Assembly: GCA_029940175.1 (NCBI GenBank) | Contig: JAOZRM010000020.1 | Coordinates: 1-18,277, forward strand | Length of the DNA stretch: 18,277 nt | Direction of reading: 5' to 3' | Source of the DNA: Candidatus Sabulitectum sp. | GTDB lineage: Bacteria; Fermentibacterota; Fermentibacteria; Fermentibacterales; JCC-6 | Part shown: positions 14,281-18,277 of the stretch, in pieces | Layout: every line of letters starts with the position of its first letter | Position numbering within the stretch: position 1 is the stretch's first letter | Program-made: the position numbers and the translations under genes | Notes under the pieces: generated by a model | Seen by the model: only the letters and a program-made list of their open reading frames with translations | The model's database searches: none | Told to the model about the DNA's origin: nothing

Positions 14281-15445
14281 GTCTGGGTTGATCTGCTCCT
14301 GGATCTTCAATGACTCGTCCGATTATCACCGAGTTCTCATCGCCGCATTCTCTCAGTGCCTGAACTGTTTCTTCTGCCTGGTCAGCCCGTACAGCAGCAA
14401 GAAGACCTCCGGAGGTCTGTGCATCGAACATAATGTTTGCCATCTGATCACTGACGCCCTGATCTATGTAAGTAGACTTTTCAGCATACTTGCGATTCTG
14501 TGCAGATCCTCCGGGGAAGTAAGAATCCACATAGTCCCTAACACCTGAGAAGAGAGGAATACTTGCTGCTCTGAACTCAAGCCCGACATTTGCAGATTCT
14601 GCAAAAGCTAGTGAATGCCCCAGAAGTCCAAAACCGGTGATATCAGTTAATGAACTCACGTCGTACTTATTAAGCACACGAGAGGCATACATGTTCAGCC
14701 GTTCCATTGCTGCGATCATCGGACCCATTATCTCAACTTTCAACTGTTCAGCTTTGTTGGCAGTGGAGAGGATACCCGATCCGATTGGTTTAGTGAGTAT
14801 CAGAACATCTCCCACTCTTGCATTTGAATTGGTCATTGCCATGTCAGGATGTATCACTCCTGTAACGCTGAGACCGAAAAGAACCTCATCCTGCTCAGCG
14901 GTATGTCCTCCAACAAGCACAACCCCGGCCTCAACCAGTTTTTCACTGGAGCCGGTGAGGATTTCCTCGACAACCTCTATCTCAAGTTTCCCACCGGGAA
15001 AGCACAGGAGATTCATTGCAGTGAGTGCTTTTCCGCCCATTGCCCAGATATCCGACATGGAATTGGCAGCGGCAATTCTTCCAAATGTTCTCGGATTGCC
15101 CACAACAGGGGAGAAGAAGTCTACAGTTTGAACAAGGGCAGTTGTTTCATCGATTCTATACACCCCTGCGTCATCCATGGTATCCATTCCCACGATAAGA
15201 TCCGGGCTTGATACCCTGGGTAGCTTATGGAGTATGCCCGACAACCTGCCGGGTGCCATTTTGCCTGCTCAACCGGCACAGGCGGCATAATCCATCAGGT
15301 TAACACCTGTTGAATTCTTCCGTGCCGACCTGGCAATCCTGTCACAGTACGTTGCAGATTTTGTCCGCTTGTGGAAATCTCGACATTCCACACAGTTACC
15401 ATGCATTCTACATGCGGTGTTGGGGCAGGGACAACTGGATTTCAA
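14264..15445 (-). CDS. selD: selenide, water dikinase SelD, selenocysteine-containing, with N-terminal Cys/His-rich domain, 393 aa
   Basis: SelD makes selenophosphate from selenide and ATP for selenocysteine synthesis. Family motifs are clear: VGMDTMDDAGVY, GGHT (about 179-182), DITGFGLLGH (268-277) and FDAQTSGGLL (340-349). The first ATG without a stop upstream is at 15259, which would lose the active site. Reading upstream in frame gives NLMDYAACAG-UGA-AGKM, where UGA (15271-15269) falls at the catalytic Cys position and the following Lys matches the conserved Lys. The UGA is therefore residue 59, selenocysteine, in a C-x-x-U motif. The open frame continues upstream with CPCPNTACRMHGNC, then VECRDFH and a further Cys34. 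The TTG at 15445, with AAGGA eight bases before it, is my preferred start. The ATG at 15295 would give a 343-residue protein without the extra domain. It lies 86 bp after a lipoprotein gene. Confidence 0.85.
15237..15271 (-). promoter_or_regulatory. SECIS-like element of selD
   Basis: After the UGA at 15271-15269 come 15 nt, then CCCGGC (15253-15248), loop AGGTT (15247-15243) and GTCGGG (15242-15237). The stem has six pairs with one G-T wobble. Position just 3' of the UGA and a G-containing apical loop are the known requirements for bacterial SelB-dependent recoding; E. coli fdhF has AGGUCU. It also lies inside coding sequence, as bacterial SECIS elements do. Confidence 0.7.
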
Positions 15446-15531
15446 AGAAATCTTTCCTTTCCAAGAGTATCAGGGAACGTGCGAAGAGAGGAATATACAA
15501 CATTTCCGTTTCACAAAACCTTCACTTCAGA

Positions 15532-15879
15532 TCAGTAACCATCTCCTGATTGTCTGAAAGATATGTGATCATTCTCGATTGATATTCTAATGCGCTCTCC
15601 TGTAATACCATGGGTTACATACCCGAAGCTGCCTGCAAGAGATCCCCCGTCGGCAGTCTCAACCCTGACTTGAAAAGTATCATCACGAGTGTATACAACA
15701 GTGAACTGATGCTGCTCACCGGGAGCCAGGTTCTCTATTGTCCAACTGCTGCCGCAAACTGCAACTGATATTGTGGTACAGACCACATTTGAATTGTTCT
15801 CAACCAGAACCAGATTCTTGAATCTGCTGCAGCCGGTTACGGCAAGCAACAGTATAACTGGAATTAGAATTTTTCTCAT
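15532..15879 (-). CDS. small lipoprotein, 115 aa
   Basis: ATG at 15879 follows AAAAGGAGGTTAATGACAG. The N-terminus is a lipoprotein signal peptide, MRKILIPVILLLAVTGC, with lipidated Cys17. The mature part (about 98 residues) looks like a small all-beta domain: VLVENNSNVVCTTISVAVCG, then an ENLAPGEQHQFTVVY segment and TFQVRVETADGGSL. The phrase LAPGEQ is common in beta-sandwich domains of secreted proteins. Two cysteines (CTTISVAVC) could form a disulfide. Function is unknown. It is the first gene of a probable lipoprotein-selD transcript, with a promoter at 15903-15930. It is divergent from the DUF6754 gene. Confidence 0.8.
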   Translation of the reverse strand: MRKILIPVILLLAVTGCSRFKNLVLVENNSNVVCTTISVAVCGSSWTIENLAPGEQHQFTVVYTRDDTFQVRVETADGGSLAGSFGYVTHGITGERIRISIENDHISFRQSGDGY

Positions 15880-15902
15880 CTGTCATTAACCTCCTTTTAC
15901 TG

Positions 15903-15930
15903 ATTATGCAGAGTCCTGAGACCAAGTCAA
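15903..15930 (-). promoter_or_regulatory. promoter of the lipoprotein-selD unit
   Basis: On the reverse strand TTGACT (15930-15925) and CATAAT (15908-15903) are 16 bp apart, upstream of the lipoprotein ribosome binding site. No terminator-like hairpin is evident between the lipoprotein and selD, so selD may be read from here as well. Confidence 0.6.
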
Positions 15931-15998
15931 TACGATTGCTCTGTACTGCTGAGCATTTCCGTTGCATAATTGGTTATAACTAAATTTGGAGGTACATC

Positions 15999-17150
15999 TT
16001 GATCACTGTCTTTATGATCTGCGCAGCGCTGTTTTCAGCACCTGAAATAATCTCGGTTACAAACGCACCTGAAGATGACGGCTCTCTTCTTATTCTCGAA
16101 TTCCAGGGAGTACTGGAAACCCCGGAGAATCATATCGGGCTGCTTGTGCAGAGAAGAGTAACAGACATCGATGACCAGATCTGGGATACAGTGATGGCGG
16201 AGGCACTTCCTCTTGAGGGTTCAGAGCTCATGGATGGTTATGATCCGGATTATCCAATTCTTCCTGCCACTTCATATCATTACAGAACCGTTGTTCTCAC
16301 AGCCGAAGGAGACTCTCTTTTCGGCGAAGTTTTTGTGGGTGCAGAACAAGCTGAAGGAGAGTGGTTCAGCCCCAGTGAGATACCAACCTTGATAGGTTGT
16401 ATTCTTTTTGTCGGACTGATCTTCTTCTACTTCCACAGGGCGAAAAGGGGCATTGAGTTTTTTCTCCGTCCCATCGCGGGCATTGAAGCCATTGATGAGG
16501 CCATAGGCAGAGCAACAGAGATGGGAAAGCCCATTCTTTACGTACCGGGGCTTTCAACCATAGGTGATGTGGCCACCATCGCAAGTATTACCATACTTGG
16601 CAGAGTAGCCAAGAAGGTTGCCGAATACGGAACTCCTCTGCTTGTTCCCAACTGTGACCCTATCGTGTTTACAGTCTGTGAGGAAACCGTTCGTCAGGGA
16701 TACCTGGAGGCAGGCAGACCGGATGCATACGATAACGACAGTGTTTTCTTCCTCACCCAGAGTCAGTTTGCATACGTTGCCGGAGTGAACGGCATCATGA
16801 TGCGAGACAAGCCTGCTACAAATTTCTATCTTGGAATGTTCTGGGCAGAGTCTTTGATTCTTGCTGAGACAGGTGCATTGTCAGGTGCTATTCAGATCGC
16901 CGGCACCGATGCAGTTACCCAGCTTCCATTTTTCATAACAACCTGTGATTATACCCTGATCGGTGAGGAACTCTATGCTGCAAGTGCTTATCTGGGCAGA
17001 GAGCCCAAGCAGCTTGGCTCCATCAAAGGCCAGGACTCATGTAAAGCTGTGATGATGGGCTTCATCGCACTGGGTGTGATTCTCAGCATAATCTATGCGA
17101 TAACAGGAAATGAATCAGTGGTGTTTCTTGGCCGCCTTTTGAGTTTGTAG
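15999..17150 (+). CDS. DUF6754-type membrane protein, 383 aa
   Basis: The start is TTG at 15999, because GGAGGT lies five bases before it; the next ATG is five codons in. A signal peptide or anchor (residues 1-14) leads to an extracytoplasmic beta-rich part (about 15-125, IISVTNAPEDDGSLLILEF; PATSYHYRTVVLTAEGDSL). A membrane helix spans 130-145 (TLIGCILFVGLIFFYFHRAK). The long C-terminal domain contains GKPILYVPGLSTIGDVATIA and ends with a helix near 352-380. The last part matches the protein at the left window edge. There the gene heads an operon of three unknown membrane proteins; here it is followed only by two acetyltransferase genes, 1 bp away. No function is known to me for this family. 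Confidence 0.85.
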   Translation: MITVFMICAALFSAPEIISVTNAPEDDGSLLILEFQGVLETPENHIGLLVQRRVTDIDDQIWDTVMAEALPLEGSELMDGYDPDYPILPATSYHYRTVVLTAEGDSLFGEVFVGAEQAEGEWFSPSEIPTLIGCILFVGLIFFYFHRAKRGIEFFLRPIAGIEAIDEAIGRATEMGKPILYVPGLSTIGDVATIASITILGRVAKKVAEYGTPLLVPNCDPIVFTVCEETVRQGYLEAGRPDAYDNDSVFFLTQSQFAYVAGVNGIMMRDKPATNFYLGMFWAESLILAETGALSGAIQIAGTDAVTQLPFFITTCDYTLIGEELYAASAYLGREPKQLGSIKGQDSCKAVMMGFIALGVILSIIYAITGNESVVFLGRLLSL

Positions 17151-17151
17151 T

Positions 17152-17610
17152 ATGCCTGATCTTCTGGTTCGCCTGTACAAACTACCGGAGAAGAACTGCT
17201 GTGAAGGTTTTACTGTTCGAAGACCTCTGGCATACGAAAGTGTGGTTATTAGGAACTGGATAGAAGCCAACTTCTCCACAGGATGGGCGGCTGAAGTACT
17301 TCCTGCACTCAGCAGAACTCCATCAACCATGATAATTGCTCTAGAGAAGTCAACTGGTAAACTTGCGGGATTCTGTGTATGGGACTGTACGGCACTTGGT
17401 TTCCTGGGGCCGGTTGGAGTAGCAGAGCAATACAGAGGAACCGGTATTGGGAAAGCTGTTACCATGGCCGTACTCCATTCCATGCGTGAGCAGGGTTACG
17501 GTTACGGAATAATAGGAGCAGCGGGCCCAGTGGATTTCTTCCAGTCAGTGTGCAAAGCAACTGTAATACAGGAAAGCTCACCTGGTATCTATCCTGAACC
17601 CATATCATGA
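17152..17610 (+). CDS. GNAT-family N-acetyltransferase, 152 aa
   Basis: The acetyl-CoA-binding motif is YRGTGIGKA (94-102), preceded by the strand LGFLGPVGVAEQ. The C-terminal part (GYGIIGAAGPVDFFQSVCKA) fits the usual terminal strand and helix of the fold. Strand 4 reads TMIIALEKSTGKLAGFCVWD. The ATG is 1 bp after the DUF6754 stop, so it belongs to the same transcript. Its TGA overlaps the next ATG (ATGA). The substrate cannot be told. Two GNATs in tandem point to one diverged duplication or a paired modification system. Confidence 0.8.
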   Translation: MPDLLVRLYKLPEKNCCEGFTVRRPLAYESVVIRNWIEANFSTGWAAEVLPALSRTPSTMIIALEKSTGKLAGFCVWDCTALGFLGPVGVAEQYRGTGIGKAVTMAVLHSMREQGYGYGIIGAAGPVDFFQSVCKATVIQESSPGIYPEPIS

Positions 17611-18050
17611 TCATCCGACCAATGAAGCCGGAGCATTACACCGACCTGGTGAAGTTGTGGAGCAGTTTTCCAGGCAACGCCATGACAGGGGCAGATTCGG
17701 CAGAAGGTCATGCTCTTTTTCTGAGAAGAAACGGCGAATACTGCTTTACCGCTTTTCAGGGAGATGAAACAGTTGGTTCCGTTATGGCAGGAGAAGACGC
17801 CAGGCGGGGTTACATTTATCATCTTTCAGTGAAAGAAAACCTGCACCGTTCTGGTATAGGCAAGGCCTTGATGGATAGTGCTGAAGCGGCCCTATACGAA
17901 GCAGGAATTGAGAAACTTCACCTGTTCATATTCTCGGACAACCCGGCCATTGAGTTTTACAAAAGAACCGGATGGCATCTCCGGGATGACATTGAGGTGA
18001 TGAGCAAGGTTCTAAGGGGAGACAGGTACATGGGCACCAGGAGATCTTAG
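17607..18050 (+). CDS. GNAT-family N-acetyltransferase, 147 aa
   Basis: The fold is complete: MIIRPMKPEHYTDLVKLW, a strand (VGSVMAGEDARRGYIYHLSV), the acetyl-CoA loop HRSGIGKAL (80-88), and a final IFSDNPAIEFYKRTGW block typical of RimI-like transferases. The start overlaps the first GNAT stop (ATGA). It shares little sequence with the neighbouring GNAT. The TAG stop (18048-18050) consists of the TA target and the first G of MITE copy B; the reading before insertion may have been longer, but the domain ends normally. Confidence 0.85.
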   Translation: MIIRPMKPEHYTDLVKLWSSFPGNAMTGADSAEGHALFLRRNGEYCFTAFQGDETVGSVMAGEDARRGYIYHLSVKENLHRSGIGKALMDSAEAALYEAGIEKLHLFIFSDNPAIEFYKRTGWHLRDDIEVMSKVLRGDRYMGTRRS

Positions 18051-18277
18051 GAGCATGTCCGAGAATAGAACACTGGCATTTACAACCACATGATCGGCCA
18101 CAATCCGCGCGTATTATCATCAAATAGCGCTGCTATACTCTTCAAATCCGCACGAATTCAGTACTATCACCAGGACGCGCTCTTGTTTGGGCTTTGTTGC
18201 TTTCTGTACTATCGCCAGGACACGCTCTTGTTTGGGCTTTGTTGCTTTCTGTACTATCGCCAGGACACGCTCTTGTT
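18050..18277. mobile_element. MITE copy B, left end and core, cut by the window edge
   Basis: GGAGCATGTCCGAGAATA (18050-18067) matches the terminal repeats of copy A, and TA lies directly outside (18048-18049). The next 70 bp follow copy A with many substitutions (CAACCACA, CGGCCACAAT, CATCAAATAGCGCTGCTAT). Copy A has 205 bp in all; this copy is already 228 bp long at the edge because of tandem repeats in its core. The right end is not in the window. Confidence 0.8.
18161..18277. repeat. 45-bp tandem repeat in MITE copy B, at least 2.6 units
   Basis: Units lie at 18161-18205, 18206-18250 and 18251-18277 (cut by the edge). The first differs at two positions from the others; the rest are identical. 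Each unit starts GTACTATC and ends TTGTTGCTTTCT. MITE copy A contains one 44-bp version at 3183-3226 (starting GTGCTACC, ending GTTGCTTTCT). Confidence 0.9.

Noticed and set aside
15938..15947. TGCTCTGTAC resembling the end of the hicA-interrupting element
   Set aside because: Only ten bases match, with no second end or further similarity nearby; a chance match is likely.
18161..18277. CRISPR array at the right edge
   Set aside because: The units are directly adjacent 45-bp repeats with no unique spacers, and one version occurs singly in the other MITE copy.

Overview
The window is bacterial DNA of moderate GC with Shine-Dalgarno-led genes, several probable TTG/GTG starts, sigma70-like promoters and Rho-independent hairpins. 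It carries a selenophosphate synthetase whose own active site is a UGA codon, so the organism should make selenocysteine. A GlmL/MutL-type ATPase, a rubredoxin, many unknown membrane proteins and short non-autonomous mobile elements suit an anaerobe from a little-studied lineage. A Fermentibacteria/FCB-type candidate phylum is my guess, not shown by the sequence.

Layout. 1-2542: the 3' end of a DUF6754-type gene and three unknown membrane-protein genes in one operon, closed by an 18-bp-stem terminator. 2719-3093: a small membrane protein. 3093-9508: an accessory region holding a TA-flanked MITE, a nucleotidyltransferase remnant, a ribbon-helix-helix/PIN toxin-antitoxin pair with a palindromic operator, a very small reverse-strand lipoprotein ORF, a DUF4160/DUF2442 pair, an ABC exporter overlapping a membrane-anchored MutS-like ATPase, and a hicAB locus whose hicA is cut in two by a 211-bp palindromic element. 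9628-12563: a 916-residue GlmL-like protein coupled to a rubredoxin. 12651-12726: tRNA-Phe with promoter and terminator. 12739-14280: a two-TM reverse-strand protein and a divergent GT4 glycosyltransferase. 14264-15879: a reverse-strand lipoprotein and selD. 15999-18050: a full-length DUF6754 paralogue of the gene at the left edge and two overlapping GNAT acetyltransferases. 18050-18277: a second MITE copy whose core is tandemly amplified.

Main observations. (1) selD has an in-frame UGA at the catalytic position in a Cys-x-x-Sec motif, followed by a SECIS-like hairpin; an ATG-based gene call loses the active site. (2) The open frame continues upstream and gives SelD an N-terminal Cys/His-rich domain. 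(3) A tiny lipoprotein ORF has a UGA followed, at the same 15-nt spacing, by a hairpin with a GGUCU loop; it is a speculative second selenoprotein. (4) Two copies of one MITE family sit at the TA of the TAG stop codon of the gene to their left, and one copy carries 45-bp tandem repeats of a segment that is single in the other. (5) hicA is reconstructable on both sides of a palindromic insertion and hicB is left orphaned.
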